From Cristatella mucedo (Eukaryota; Bryozoa; Phylactolaemata; Cristatellidae): DNA of 64,000 bases. Location of the stretch: the NCBI GenBank assembly GCA_009760855.2, contig WPIO01000009.1:8628501-8692500 (forward strand). Reading direction: 5' to 3'. The position numbers and the translations under genes were made by a program. Shown here piece by piece: positions 36,648 through 51,700 of the stretch; position 1 is the first letter of the stretch, and each line of letters begins with the position of its first letter. The notes under the pieces were generated by a model. It saw only the letters and a program-made list of their open reading frames with translations, was not told the DNA's origin and ran no database searches.

Positions 36648-37579
36648 GTTAGTTATGGGCAAACCGAGTGTGATTCAAAAATTGGAAAGGCTGACGCTCA
36701 ACAAAAATTGGCTCGGCGAGCATATCTCTAGCATATAATCTGCACGAAATCTAGGTGTCATGTTCCAAAGTGACCTTTCGTTACACGACCACATCAGCTA
36801 AACGATCAAGTCTGCCTACTTTCAGCTACACAACATTGCTAAAACTCGGGCTTGTTTAGACAAGGATACCACATCTACGTTGGTTCATGCATTTGTGACA
36901 CCCCTTCTTGACTTCTGTAACTCACTGCTTGCTGGCCTACCGGCATGTGCAATCAGGAGATTACGGCTGATGCAAAACTCTGCAGCTAGGCTTGTCTGTC
37001 GTGAGCGTCGCAGTTGCCACGTCACACTACTCGCCGACCTGCACTGGCTACCAGTCAATCAACGGATCGACTTCAAGGTTTTGTCGCTCACTTTTAGGTC
37101 ACTTGATTCTTTGGCACCAGCCTATCTCTCAGATCTACTCCTCCACAAGGCCAAGCATCGTACCACCCACTTTTCGGAATCTAACTGTTTACCTAGACCT
37201 CGTACAAACCTCAAATCCTTTGAAGCCGTGCCTTTTAGCTCGTATGCTCCCAAAGCCTGGAACTTATTCCTGACTCACGTCACGACATTTCTTGATTTGA
37301 CAGCATTAACAAAGAAACTAAAAATGCACCTATTTAGGATAGCATTTAGTGGGTCTCTGTGATTCGTCCTTATGTGCTGACACTGTGCATGCCGCCACTA
37401 ACCTTACTTGCATGCTGACCCTGTGCATGTCACACCTAACCATGTTATTCTTGTTGTTTATCGAGCATGATACCACTAACAATCCGACCGTGCTTCCTTT
37501 GCAGCAAATATGGAGTGCCTAGAAAAATATTGAGTTCTCTGAGGGTACTTTATCAAGCGTGTTATTGTTGTTATTGTTA
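36648..37579 (+). mobile_element. LINE-A 3' half, broken
   Basis: Starts at ttagttatgggcaaac (block 6/7 of the reverse transcriptase region, M-GKPSVIQKL in intact copies). The early part is frame-broken: an AACAA insertion near 36702 and a stop near 36740. A clean frame then runs from FVTPLLDFCNSLLAGLP through VCRERRSCHVT, LLADLHWLPVNQRIDF and YAPKAWN to the GSL-TGA end (37362). The 3' region has a deletion near 37370. The hairpin module is diverged (tggagtgcctagaaaaatat). Tail is (ATT/GTT)n. Confidence 0.9.
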
Positions 37580-37971
37580 GATGCACACTGTACGAGTTGC
37601 GATGCAATCTAAAATAGTGAGGTTTACGCGGAAATTACGGTATCTGCACCGAAAAGTCTCTCGCTGGCATTAAAGGTTCAAGATAATACGGAAGCGGGGG
37701 AAGGGGGAGGAGGAAGAGGAGGGCTGGGGCCACCGGGGCTCACAGGTGCCCACGGAGCCAGCGTGCCACCTGAGACTGACTCCTTCAGGTAAAGAGGAAG
37801 CGTTTCGTTTGTACTCAGCTAGCAGAAATGGTTCGTACTAATTGTGTCTATAAGGTTTAATATACGGGATCTGCCACTAGGTAAAAATCAATAATATGTA
37901 AAGAAGCGAACGAAATGAACTGTCGTGGACTGGGGCATTGCGGTTGCACGCCCCCGGAGTCGGATATTTGC
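37580..37971. other. Unique sequence, nothing recognised
   Basis: Contains a short GGGGGAGGAGGAAGAGG purine patch near 37696. No gene seen. Confidence 0.3.
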
Positions 37972-38184
37972 TGTGAAGCTGCTACTAACCGTATCTACCG
38001 GCTGACCCTGCGCACGTCACGTCTAACAATGTTATGCTTGATCACATTGCGATTGTTACCGCTAATCAATTGGTCAATCGCTTTCTTTCCAGCTTTGTCT
38101 GTAAAGTGCCCAGAAAGAGATTCAGTTCTCTGAAGGCGCTCTACAAATTTATCATTTTTAATAATAGTATTATTATTGTTATTG
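37972..38184 (+). mobile_element. LINE-A-like 3' tail, older subfamily
   Basis: Matches the LINE-A 3' region from ctgctactaaccg through acgtcacgtctaacaatg to the hairpin module (aaagtgcccagaaagagatt ... gaaggcgctcta) and an ATT-type tail. As in 26886-27223 the frame ends SVKCPERDSVL then TGA inside the module, supporting a shared subfamily. ORF2 itself is not present. Confidence 0.7.
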
Positions 38185-38502
38185 CCAGCGTCGCCTGAGA
38201 TCGAGGCCGCGCAGCGGCGCTGGTTCAGGTCTGCTTTTCGCCTACCGTGGAGCGCCTACCGCGGATCCGAGCTGGCGCTCGTCTGAAGCGTCTGAAGCGA
38301 GGCTCCAGCTGGTTGACTGTATCCGTACTATCATCGGCATTTTCAAAGCTCGAAAAGGTACCGATGCAGCTAGTTTTGTGGTGGGGAGCGACCACATTCG
38401 TCCAACGGTTCACCCGAGGTTGGTAAAAATGTAGCTGCTTATTACCACGTCCAGGCGGACGCCCGCCGCTGCCTCTTTTCGCCGGCGAGAAGTGGATGGC
38501 AG
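38185..38502. other. Unique sequence, nothing recognised
   Basis: Short unique stretch leading into the CTG/CGG repeat. Confidence 0.3.
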
Positions 38503-38503
38503 A

Positions 38504-38594
<91 letters not shown>
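38503..38594. repeat. Compound (CTG)n-(CGG)n repeat
   Basis: About 11 CTG units pass directly into about 20 CGG units with phase kept. It lies in open frames on both strands (poly-Leu then poly-Arg; poly-Ala or poly-Arg/Ser on the minus strand), but the flanking codons show no recognisable protein. Confidence 0.95.
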
Positions 38595-42132
<3,538 letters not shown>

Positions 42133-43102
42133 AAAAACTAACTAACTAGTTATGAGAAAACCCAGCGTGATTCACAAATTGGAAAGGCTGACGCTCAAAA
42201 TTGGCTCTGCCAGCATATCTCCAGTTGAATCAGCTCGAAATCTAGGTGTCTTATTCCAAAGCGACCTCTCGTTAGACGACCATATCAGCTCCACAGTCAA
42301 ATCTGCCTATTTTCAGCTTGATAACATTGATCAAATTCGTGCTTGTTTAGATAAGGATACCACGTCCAAGTTGGTCCATGCATTCGTGACATCCCGTCTC
42401 GACTTCTGCAACTCACTGCTTACTGGCCTACCAGCATGTGTGATCAGGCGATTGCAGCTGATGCATAACTCCGCAGCTAGGCTTGTCTGTCGCCAGCGTC
42501 GCAGTTGCCACATCGCTCCACTTCTCGCCGACCTGCACTGGCTACCAGTCAAGCAACGGATTGACTTCTTTAAGGTTTTGTAGCTCACCTTTAGGTCACT
42601 TCATTCTATGGCTCCAGCCTATCTCTCCGACATACTCCCCCATCAGGCCAAGCATCGTACCATCCGCTATTCGGAATCCAACAGTCTAGAAATATCTCGT
42701 ACAAACCTCAAATCCTTTGGAGACCGTGCATTTAGTTCGTATGCTCCCAAAGCCTGGAACTCCCTCCCGACTTGCGTCAGAACATCCCCTGACTTGACCA
42801 CATTTAAAAAGAACTTAAAAACACACATACTTAGGACAGCATTTAGTGGGTCCTTGTGATTCGTCCTTGATGTGCTTATGCGTGCTGACACTGTGCATGC
42901 CGCCACTAACCTTACTTGCATGCTGACCCTGTGAATGTCACTCCTAACCATGTTATTCATTTTGTTTGTTTGTCAAGCATGATTTTACTTACCATTCAAT
43001 TGCATTTCCCTTTGCAGCAAATGTAAAGCACATAGAGAGAGATTGAGTTCTCTGAGGGCGCTTTATCGAGTGCATTATTATAATAATAATTATTATTATT
43101 AT
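42133..43102 (+). mobile_element. LINE-A 3' half, nearly open
   Basis: Begins at aaaactaactaactagttatg. One frame runs from KPSVIHKLERLTLKIGSASI through ARNLGVLFQSDLSLDDHISS, LDFCNSLLTGLPAC and LLADLHWLPVKQR. It is cut by a TAG near 42582 just after an extra TTT, then continues in the same frame through APAYLSDILPHQAKHR and PKAWNSLPTC to GSL-TGA. Hairpin module and (ATT/TAAT)n tail at 43020-43102. The 3' region has the tttgtttgttt insertion typical of the 59-62 kb copies, so it belongs to the young subfamily. The palm motifs upstream (YADD) are missing by 5' truncation. Confidence 0.93.
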
Positions 43103-43394
43103 TGCGGCGGGGCGACAAGGACCCAGCTCCAGCTCGAACTCGGACGGCGAAGAAGGCGAAGATTCGAGTCTTTTGAGAATATTCGAGTCCGCCGCTCCTG
43201 CCGCTCTCGCCCAATGAATTGGGGGCCGATCGAATTCTTCGGTCCAGTTTTTACGATTAAAGGCCTCGCGAGGACCGAATGGTGGTGGACCACCGCCGCC
43301 GCCTATCCTCGGGCGCGCTTGGACGCCAAAGCACGCGAGGAAGCACGCTGCTTAGAATGACCCTTGGTTGGTAGCATGCGAAGGATCACGCGAT
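43103..43394. other. Unique sequence, nothing recognised
   Basis: Short CG-rich spacer between two retroelement pieces. Confidence 0.25.
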
Positions 43395-43845
43395 CCAGTG
43401 AAACGCAGCAACTGTCGCGACGAAGGGACAAGCAAATGCGCGGAAAAGACGAGTCTCCAGCCGACGCTTAAAGGACGCACAGTCATTGCAGGTGATGACA
43501 GAAGACAGTAGCGAGTTCCAAACTCTCGGAGGGCTCAATGAGATGCGAAGTTACAATTTCGTACGAGGAACGCCGAGACGGCGGGTAGATGAGGAGCGGG
43601 TCAGGGGTCAATGGTCAGGGGTACGCTGGGAGCGCACGTGAGGTGGGATAAGTAGGCTGGTGTAAGTGAGTTTAGCAGCCTGTAGGGCCAGAGGTTCGGC
43701 AGATCTGACAGAGGAGGCAATGTGCTCATCCAACGACTTGTCGTTTTGAAATCGCCCGCCCAGATCACGGCAGACGTCGCCGATATGATTCCAGATGATC
43801 CAATCTTGAGCGAGAACTTTTCAAGCCTCCCGGAAATAATCAGCT
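43395..43845 (-). mobile_element. LINE-C fragment (third LINE family)
   Basis: The minus strand encodes pieces of an L2/CR1-type ORF2 C-terminus in two frames: SLKIGSSGIISATSA, then RFQNDKSLDEHIASSVRSA (block 7), a jump to NSLTPAYLSHL, and RRLGVPRTKL, PPRVWNSLLSSV and FKRRLETRLF. The sequence differs from LINE-A and LINE-B. An internal deletion between block 7 and the APAYLS block plus frameshifts make it dead. It abuts the 3' end of LINE-B at about 43860. Confidence 0.62.
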
Positions 43846-43861
43846 TCAAGTTCCAATTATA

Positions 43862-45335
43862 ACTAGCTAGCAAAATATGATTATCAGATTTAAGGTAATG
43901 CATCTCCGTCTGTAACTCCACGAAGTCATAAAGACCATGTGGGTGTTACGCAGGACAGTTTTTTTCTATAGCACAATCACAGCCTAAACGGCTTTTGGTA
44001 CGCATTCGGTAGCCAACAGACTTCGTCTCACGCAACAAAGAGAAAGTGGGAAGCATAGCAGAGTCAGGAGATCAGTTGAGGTAGTGAGTAGCATGGAAGT
44101 AGCCACCCAGGACCGCTGAAAAGGATGAGCCATAGTCGGCAGCAGAAGAGTATTTGTCGTTGCGTAAGAATTGTGGAAGCGAGTTTCACAGTCTAGGACC
44201 GGCAGAGCTAAAGCTTCTGTCGTCATCGGTCTGTAAGCAGAGGAATAGAACAGCTAATTTATTGTCCATACAGGACCTTCTTTTAGCAAAGGAGAAGCGC
44301 GCTCAAACCTCTGGGACTTGAAGACTAGCCTTGCAGTCATATTCGTAGTCAGCTGCAGTGGTCTATTTGCTTTCTTTGGTAGCCCAGCCAAAAGGGAATT
44401 ACTATAATCAAGCCAAGATAGAACTAAGGAGCTAGTTGAATTTTGTACAAGCCACTGAGGGAGACAGCTTCTAATCTTGGATAGGGATCGGACGTGATGG
44501 CTAGCTGCAGAAACAGTCTTCTGAATGAAGCTTTTAAAATTGAGGCAGCTGTTGAAAATGACACCTAAATTTCGAGCACGTGGTGATGGTCGCACAATAG
44601 CATCACCTGTTAGAACAGCAAAGCCTTTTAATTCAGCCACACGCTTAGGGTGTCCTATGAGCAGCGGTTCGGTTTTATCATCATTTAATTTCAGGAAGTT
44701 TTCCGACATCCAGGATCGAATATCGGCAAGGCAAGCATTCAGTTTCTCAGTTGCCGCAGTAGATTCCGACGGTTTGAATGACAAATACAACTAAGTATCG
44801 TCAGAATAGAAGTGATATCCTATTCCATGGGCCTTAATCACTTTCCCCAGAGGTTGTGTATAAGTGGAGAACAGCAAGGGACCAAGTACAGACCCTTGAG
44901 GGACTCCACAGGTGACCCTTCTCGTGTCTGAGACCTGACCCCCACACGACACGGATAGAACACGATCAGACAAGTATGATTTAAACCACGTCAGTGCTTC
45001 GTCTGCCAGACCGATCGTTGTTCTCAATTATTCAAGCAGAACTTCGCGATCAATGGTGTCGAAGGCAGCAGACAGACCTAGCAGAGCTAGGCTCGTGACG
45101 TTCCCGTCGTCGGTGCCGCGTAGAATGTCATTGTTTACGCGGAGGAGAGCAGTTTCAATGGAGTGCTGCCTCTTGAATCCTGATTGAAATGTTCCTGACA
45201 TCTCATTTTTTCAATATGTTCAACCAGCTGCTTAGTAACGATTTTTTTCAAGAATTTTTGGCAAGAAAGGAAGAAGGGAAACTGAGCGATAGTTTGCATG
45301 GACCTCTGTATCTAATATAACCGTTTTGCAGCTGG
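43862..45335 (-). mobile_element. LINE-B copy with reverse transcriptase remains
   Basis: The largest LINE-B piece. Reading on the minus strand: an N-terminal RT block (45040-45335, decayed), then TTIGLADEALTWFKSYLSDR, CGVPQGSVLGPLLF (about 44879-44910), YHFYSDDT (palm motif, with Ser for the usual Ala), a TAG where LINE-A has Gln, then FLKLNDDKTEPLLIG and ARNLGVIFNS, SWLDYSNSLLAGLPKKA. The C-terminal block follows, disrupted (44050-44280), and then a 3' region shared with 15315-15500 and 54755-55040. A second in-frame stop (TAA) lies near 45030. Non-functional, with no endonuclease domain seen. Confidence 0.87.
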
Positions 45336-48300
45336 GCTACCACTCATTCAAGTATCTTAGATAAGAATGGCAGAAATCCGCACACCATGTTGGCGTCATA
45401 CAACGGCAAGTCTTTCGCAGTGTTAGATGATGCATAGATTTCCAAAACTATCGGTGGTCTGCTGGTACATCTACGTTATATGATGGCCAACCGCTGATGC
45501 AACACTGTCTCAGAAAATCAGACAAGATTCTTGAGTTGGGCTTCTATGAGTTCAACAATTCTGGGGTCCGAACCTATAAACAACGATTTCCAGGCATATG
45601 CGTCAGATTTGCCGTCAACTCGATTTTTGAATGTACAAGTTACTCAACCAGCGCCTTCGACAACGTAACTAGCCTGTACGTGCAACTTCCAGGACTGACG
45701 ATCACGTCATATTTTTAGCGTACTGGTTGCAGACGCAGACCGAGAATCTGAGGAGAAACTTGGTCGTGATTCACAGTGGTTAAAAGGAAGGTTAGAGGTT
45801 GTGATTGCTGTCCAAAGCTAATTCCAGACCAAGTAGGTATAGGTTGAATTTGTCGCGTACGCACACGACGCCAGCTCCTCGTGCCAGATAACTGTGTAAA
45901 GTACTCTTCTTTTAGGCTGCAATCTGAGGCTAGCACAAAGTGAAACGTCACCAAATAGTTTGAGCAAATGCAAAGATTGAGGTCGAGATCGAGGCTGGGA
46001 TCGTAGGTGGGATCGTCCAAGTTTTGCATGAGAGTCATAGGATCGCGAAGTCGTCCAGAAGAGGCAACCGAACTTTCCAATTAAGTATACGCAGCAGCCA
46101 TTCTAGCTGGTGTAATCGCTTCAGCAGAGGCTCCGCCTCTGACCTCCGCCTGAGCGCTACTGGCGGCGGCTGTCAGCTGCTTCAACGATGCGTGGACAGT
46201 CGCGCCCTCCTTCCTCGTGTAGCGCATCGCAGAATCGCAGATGAGCGACGCGAAACCCTAGCGTGGCATGGAAGCCAAGCTGAACGGAGAGCGTCGCGTG
46301 GGAGCGAAGGGGAGTGCAACGAAAGGAACCTCCCGGGTCAAGGACCGCCACCTAACGCTGTTCTCAAAATGGTCTGCTGAGCAGCGCGCCGCCAATCTCG
46401 GTAGGTCAAGTGCAGCCGAATTGCCAGCTCGTTCCAGTGGTCGGAAGCTTAAGGGGAAAAAGTAGGCACGTCGCCAGTTAGGAAAGCGCTCGCTGATGGC
46501 ACCACTCCTCCCCGCCCCCCAAGTGGATGGACCGATGGATTTGACTTCGTCACGGATCGCGAAAGCGCTTTCCGGAAGCTGCCGGATTCCGGTCTTCGCC
46601 GAGGCAGCAGCGACATCCTTTGGGACGGCGCGCTCGTACGAGATAACTGTTCTTAATTGAATTTCGAGTGTCGATTCAAGGGAGCAGTGCGGCAGCGTAA
46701 TCTTCCGGTAGCCCGCGTCTTCTTGCTGGACGCGCCTTCGATGGCTGAGCACGGCGAGCCGGCCGGCCGGCCTGCCGGCCGACCGACGAGCCATCCTATG
46801 AAATACAATGGAATGCGGCGGAAGCCGCCCGCAGGATAAGTAAAAGCGCTTGCAACGCTCCGGGGGAGGGGTGTTGCGTCGTTTGAAGAGACGAAAGATA
46901 CGCGTTAACGTCCGGCGGTAGTCGAAACCTTGATCTGCGGCCCAAGAGGCCGCAGTCTTGGTAACGCGACCGTTTCGAGAGACTGTTTAGGGTAAAGTAC
47001 TGTCGGCGGGAATAAAGTAGTTGACCACGTGCCGGCTCTTGGCTGCGGCCGCTAGGCGGCGCTTGCTTTGCTAGTGAACGACGAGCTCTTTACTGCGTAC
47101 ATTGCATACGGTTTCGTGGGCCGGCTACGGAACACTAATCGAGCACCGCTCTTAGCTTGAATACGCTACAGCTGATGACGCCGGACGAGCACCATTTGCA
47201 GTTTTCCGAATCCTTGGCTAGAGCATAGTCGGTCGCTCAGCGGATTCGCTGACTGCACTGCTATGCACGATACTAGACTACGTATGAGCTATTCATTGCA
47301 GAAGCGGTGTCCTTGATTTAGCCAAATGTCTGGTGCCAGTAGCTAAACTAGCTTTGTAGCTCAGTTGCCAAATAATACAGCATTGACTATCTAAAGAAAC
47401 TGTCAACTTTCTACTGGGCAGTGCGCCCATAGCAGGCAGCTCAATATAATAATAAAATAATAATAATAATAAATTTGCATAGTGCACTCAGTTTATTTTT
47501 ACGTTAAATAAACACGTTTTGAGTATTGATTTAAAGTTTCGGATTTGGGTTTTTGACGTTTGGCCTTTAGACTGAGGGTTTGGTGTTTAGGGCTTAGGGC
47601 TTATGATTCAGAGCTTAGGCCGTTGTCAGTAAAATTGATTATCAGGGATTTATTGCACACTGAGAGAAAACTCCAAAGATAAGAGTTAAGATCTGCCGCC
47701 GGAGTTGTAGCAGGCTTTACGACGCCAAAGTTGGAGAGATTCGCAGTACTCGCCTGATTCCGTTTGATCAACCTCTTTTCGGCCGCCCTTTTCGGCTGCA
47801 GAGCTTGTCCTACTGGGATAGCTATTCAACCTCCGGCTCCGCATCTCGTACTAGTTCACGCGTTTCTTGAAAAAGGCAATGGATTATACTAAATTTCATC
47901 GTCTGCTCCACTCGTTTCTCGGTCACACCAACCAGCTTTAATTGTAGAATCGTCAAGTTGTGTAGCTTCCGCAAGCCGTAGGCATTCGACCGATCGTGCA
48001 AATAAAGACCCAAGATCACGTCTAGAAAAGACGTCGAAACGGATCAGGTCCAATCGAATGAATTCAGCTGCTACAGCGATTATTTTTCAGTCGAGACGCC
48101 GTATAAGCTTCTGCGTCTTACATGGTCGTCAGCTCTGATGCTTGCTCATGATGAAAGCTGGACTAAGTGGTCAGATAAGCAACAGCCGCACGGTTTAGTT
48201 GCCTGTATAGCTCGGTCTCTCACTGCCACGTCTCACGATGTCTTTGTTGAGAGGCATTACAAACTACCTAGTTAGATCGCATTGTTGGATAGAATAACTG

Positions 48301-48500
48301 TCGATAAATTAAAAAGAAACTGATTTATATAGAGTTTTATAGCTTTTTTTTAAAGCTACAGGAACTAACCAAGAATCTGCCAGTGCTGCCTGAGAGAAAT
48401 ACGTAGTCGGGGTCGGAGAGAAAAAGCAGCAGTACGCTGAGCTGGGCCAGAGTTAGTGATCCAAGACAAAGGATGGAGAGCAGAGAGGCAAGAAATAGGC
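45336..48500. other. Unique sequence, no confident gene
   Basis: About 3 kb. It contains a 121-codon minus frame (45715-46080) and a 178-codon minus frame (46258-46794), neither with a recognised domain. A GGCC-rich palindromic patch lies near 46758-46782. A TAA-rich patch at 47443-47487 resembles a very short LINE-A tail (aataataataataaatttgc). Telomere-like TTTAGGGCTTAGGG near 47586 is a single degenerate patch. Confidence 0.3.
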
Positions 48501-48510
48501 TGGCTGAGGG

Positions 48511-48567
48511 ATGGAGAGAAACTGTGAGCAAGAGAGAGAGAGAAAAAGGGAGAGAGAGGGAGAGAGA

Positions 48568-48643
<76 letters not shown>

Positions 48644-48726
48644 TAGAGAGAAAGTGTGAGCAAGAGAAAGAGAGAAAGAGGGAGGGAGAGAGGGAGAGAG
48701 AGAGAGGGATGGAGAGAAACTGTGAG

Positions 48727-48799
<73 letters not shown>
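48511..48799. repeat. (GA)n array with 66-bp higher-order unit
   Basis: Polypurine (GA)n containing three copies of the marker gat(g/a)gagagaaa(c/g)tgtg followed by agcaagaga, beginning near 48510, 48642 and 48708. The spacing is 132 and 66 bp, i.e. a 66-bp unit with one marker missing. Confidence 0.95.
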
Positions 48800-48801
<2 letters not shown>

Positions 48802-48881
48802 AATAGAAGCGGGCGACGGAGAGACAGACAGACAGATAGACCAGACAGATAGACCGACAGAAAGGTAGACAGACAGATAAA
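48800..48881. repeat. (GACA)n/(GATA)n patch
   Basis: Degenerate AGAC/AGAT tetranucleotide repeats immediately following the (GA)n array, including an imperfect duplication of agacagatagacc. Confidence 0.85.
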
Positions 48882-49991
48882 GAAACTATCGACGAGTCAC
48901 TGGTGAAGTGCCGTACGAGAAACCCAGCTCGTTATCTTATTAGTAGTGATACTGAAGTGTGCTCACAATTCTCTAATGGATGTGCTGAGGCACCTAGTAG
49001 CTGTTTCAAATACGCATGATACAAATATCAGCGTGTATTTAGGTAATGAAAATACTCTTTCGTGAATGAGTTGAAGCTCTTGGGGTACCTCAGATTGCGT
49101 CAGCTGCTTGAAAATGAGAGATTATTGGAGGCAGTGTACGTAAATTATATTGAGAGCGTTTAAACCGGCGTTTCGCGAAGTAGCGAAATGCCAGACCCCG
49201 ATTTTCCTCAGTTTAATTCCCCGCTGCAGAGCTAAGTTCAGAGACGGCCGGAGCTTTATTAGACATTGAAATGGGTTAATCGTCTAGGCTTATAGCGTCT
49301 GCTAAAGTGCCGGCTTTTCGAGAGCCGAATGGCCACCCAGCCTCGCTCCACCTCCGCACTATAATGGCCGACTTTTAAGTACCTCTGGTCGGGTGAATTC
49401 TCTGGGAAGCTGGAGGGAAGCCAGAGTTTGCATTTTCATAGTTTATCGCAGTCTGCTTTGAGGCTAGCACCCATACTGGCTGGTGGATGCAATTCTCTTT
49501 GTGTGCATTCGGTGTGCGAGCGGCGCTCAGCTCTTTGAAGTGATCAGTTTTTTGTGATCTAAAAAATGCTAGGCCATACTGAAATGCAGGAGAAACTCCG
49601 GTGACCTGCTGAGGAGGGGGAGTCGTTGCGGAATAAACGCCAGCCAAAGTAAGTCGTGTGTAATCGCTGAGATTTATTTTGAAAACAACCATTCTTATCA
49701 CGCTCAAGTGATTTCCTCTTGCCAAGCTGTCAAACGTGGAGCAGCAGCATGAACAAATAAATTAAAACAAGTTACAACAAGACGGCATGCGCTAAATCAG
49801 CCAAATTATAGCTGGTATTTTTCATTCGCGGTTCCTGAATTATAGTAATAATAATTATATAGGCTAGGAAAAGATTACGCGACATTCTCAAACCATGGTC
49901 GCATACAAGCAGAAGCTGTGCAGTAAGCAGTCACTTCTAGTCCAGAAGTTGATGCCTTGGCATTCAGGAGCTGAGTTGTATTTTACGCTCC
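48882..49991. other. Unique sequence, no gene recognised
   Basis: A 116-codon minus frame (49375-49725) has a natural-looking residue mix but no recognised domain. Otherwise nothing. Confidence 0.3.
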
Positions 49992-50152
49992 CCAGCGTCT
50001 CAGCCCAAGGATAGGTTGCTCACTCTTTGCAATCCTGGTCGTGGGTTCGAGTCCTGCAGTGGGTGACCCTTTATTGCCTACTGCAGGCCGTGGTGATAGG
50101 CGTCAAGGCATTTTCGCCGCTATATGAATAAGGCTATTTGGTCAGCCCTGAC
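49992..50152 (+). mobile_element. SINE-1, diverged head
   Basis: Box B gtgggttcgagtcctgc (near 50041), the gggtgaccctttattgcc body, gtggtgataggcgtcaaggc and a gccgctatatgaataaggct...gtcagc end. The first half of the tRNA-like head is diverged. Confidence 0.75.
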
Positions 50153-50252
50153 ATTTCTTTTTGCCACTGAGCCGCACGAGAGTCGGTGTACGTCACGGCC
50201 GCCCTTGAACGTCTGTAACCATCCGTCGCTATCAGATAAACTGCGCTATGAA

Positions 50253-50692
50253 ATAATAATAATAGTGCACTTGACATAGCACCCTCAGAGAACTCAATCC
50301 ATGTCTAGGCACTTTACATCTGATGCAAAGGAAGCACGGTCGAATGGTTAGCGGCAGCACGCTCAAGATACCACAAGAACAACATGGTCAGGAGTGACAT
50401 GCACATAGTCAGCATGCAAGTGTGGTTAGTTGCAGCATGCACAGTGTCAGTGCGCACAAGCACGTGAAGGACGAATTGCAAGGACCCAGTAAATGCTGTC
50501 ATTAATAGATGCATTTTTAGTTTATTTTTAAATGTGAATGGTCACGAGATGTCGTGAAGCGAGTCGGGAGTGAGTTTCAGGCTTTGAGGGGAGCAGACGA
50601 ACTAAAGGCACACGTCTCTCCAAAAGATTTGAGGTTTGTACGAAGTATGGGTGGATAGTTAGATTCCTAAAAGCGGGTGGTACGATGCTTGG
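50253..50692 (-). mobile_element. LINE-A 3' fragment, diverged
   Basis: Reverse copy with an aataataataat tail and hairpin module aaagtgcctagacatggatt ... gggtgcta. The usual TGA position is CAA (Gln), and the frame continues through VLVRTDTVHAATNHTCMLTM for about 60 codons. The upstream ORF2 C-terminus (LVRLLPSKPETHS and, in another frame, TIHPYFVQTS) is frame-broken and truncated near 50692. Confidence 0.83.
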
Positions 50693-51071
50693 AGCGCGGA
50701 CTTGGTATCTTGAGGTGCGAGGTGCAGCTCGCTGCTGCTTAGACTCGCTTAGCTGCTTCATAGTAGAAATAGTGATACCATGGTCACGGAATACAACGCT
50801 GCGCCATCTTTCCGCGTGACGGAAGGACTCTTCCGCTTTAATTAGTAGAGATTGGCGCTATTCGTAGCTGCAGGGTTACGCCACTGGCGCTATACTTGCA
50901 CGTATTGGGGCTGCGTCTAAAATCACTGAAGCCGTGGTTCCCAGGCGAAGCGCTTCGCCGGTAATAGTTGCGTGTCGGCTGAGACCAGCACGGTTACGAG
51001 CGAAAGTGCTTGCGTCCAAGTTCAGTTTGGCGGTTGAAGGGACTGCACCTCGCTTGTAGCGAGGCTGAGTT
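50693..51071. other. Unique sequence, nothing recognised
   Basis: Short frames only. It lies between LINE-A and SINE-1 pieces. Confidence 0.3.
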
Positions 51072-51197
51072 AGTGGCAGAAGAGCCTTCAGGGCTATCAC
51101 CACTACTTGCACTAATCAACAAAGGGCTGATAATTGCAGGACTCGAACTCACAACCGGGTCGTGAAGAGCGAGCACCTCACTCCCGGGCTAAGACTT
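51072..51197 (-). mobile_element. SINE-1, truncated copy
   Basis: Minus strand: box B gtgagttcgagtcctgc, a diverged body, and gtggtgatagccctgaaggctcttctgcc as in other SINE-1 copies. The distal tail is lost. Confidence 0.62.
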
Positions 51198-51700
51198 CAT
51201 GACGTCAGGATTCAGATAAAGCAAAGGTTTTCGCAGTTGGACGAGCAAGCGTGTGCACAATTCCCAGCAGAGCTGCGAGACGCAGAAAGAGGCTGACGCG
51301 ACAGTCGCGCTGCTCATAGAAATGCTGCGAGCGAGCGCGCTCGCGCGCCGCGCGACCGCCGTGCCGCGCCGCGCCGCGCGACCACCCGCCGCGCCGCGCC
51401 GCGCCGCCGCTTCCGCGTAGCTTCCGTCGCCGCCGGCGGCCGCTCTTGCATCTGGCAAACAAACACTTTCGCGTCGTCCGCGCGACGCTCGCCGCTGGCA
51501 CTCGCCCGAATGAATAGAATCGAAGCTCGGAATTTGTCGAGGGGCGAAGGTCGTGCCTGAAATGAAGCGAGACCGGAGGGAGGAGGAGGAGGCGACAGAT
51601 ACCGGAGGGAGGCGTCTGGTGGTGCGATCTGAATTCGGAGCGCCGCCCGCCGGAGAAACTCGCTGCTACATATTGTTTGAAGTGCGTAGTTTTTTATTGC
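51198..51700. promoter_or_regulatory. Short CpG-rich island
   Basis: A (CGCGC) and GCCGCGCCGCGCC-rich patch at about 51325-51440 followed by mixed DNA. Weak promoter candidate with no exon recognised. Confidence 0.2.

Noticed and set aside
45715-46080. 121-codon minus frame upstream of LINE-B
   Set aside because: Residue mix is natural, but no endonuclease or other LINE motif and no domain recognised; not supported as a gene.
46258-46794. 178-codon minus frame
   Set aside because: No domain; the plus strand is open over part of it; no splice or start support.
47575-47620. Telomere-like TTTAGGGCTTAGGG
   Set aside because: Only one or two degenerate units; not a telomeric array.
49375-49725. 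116-codon minus frame
   Set aside because: No recognised similarity, no context.
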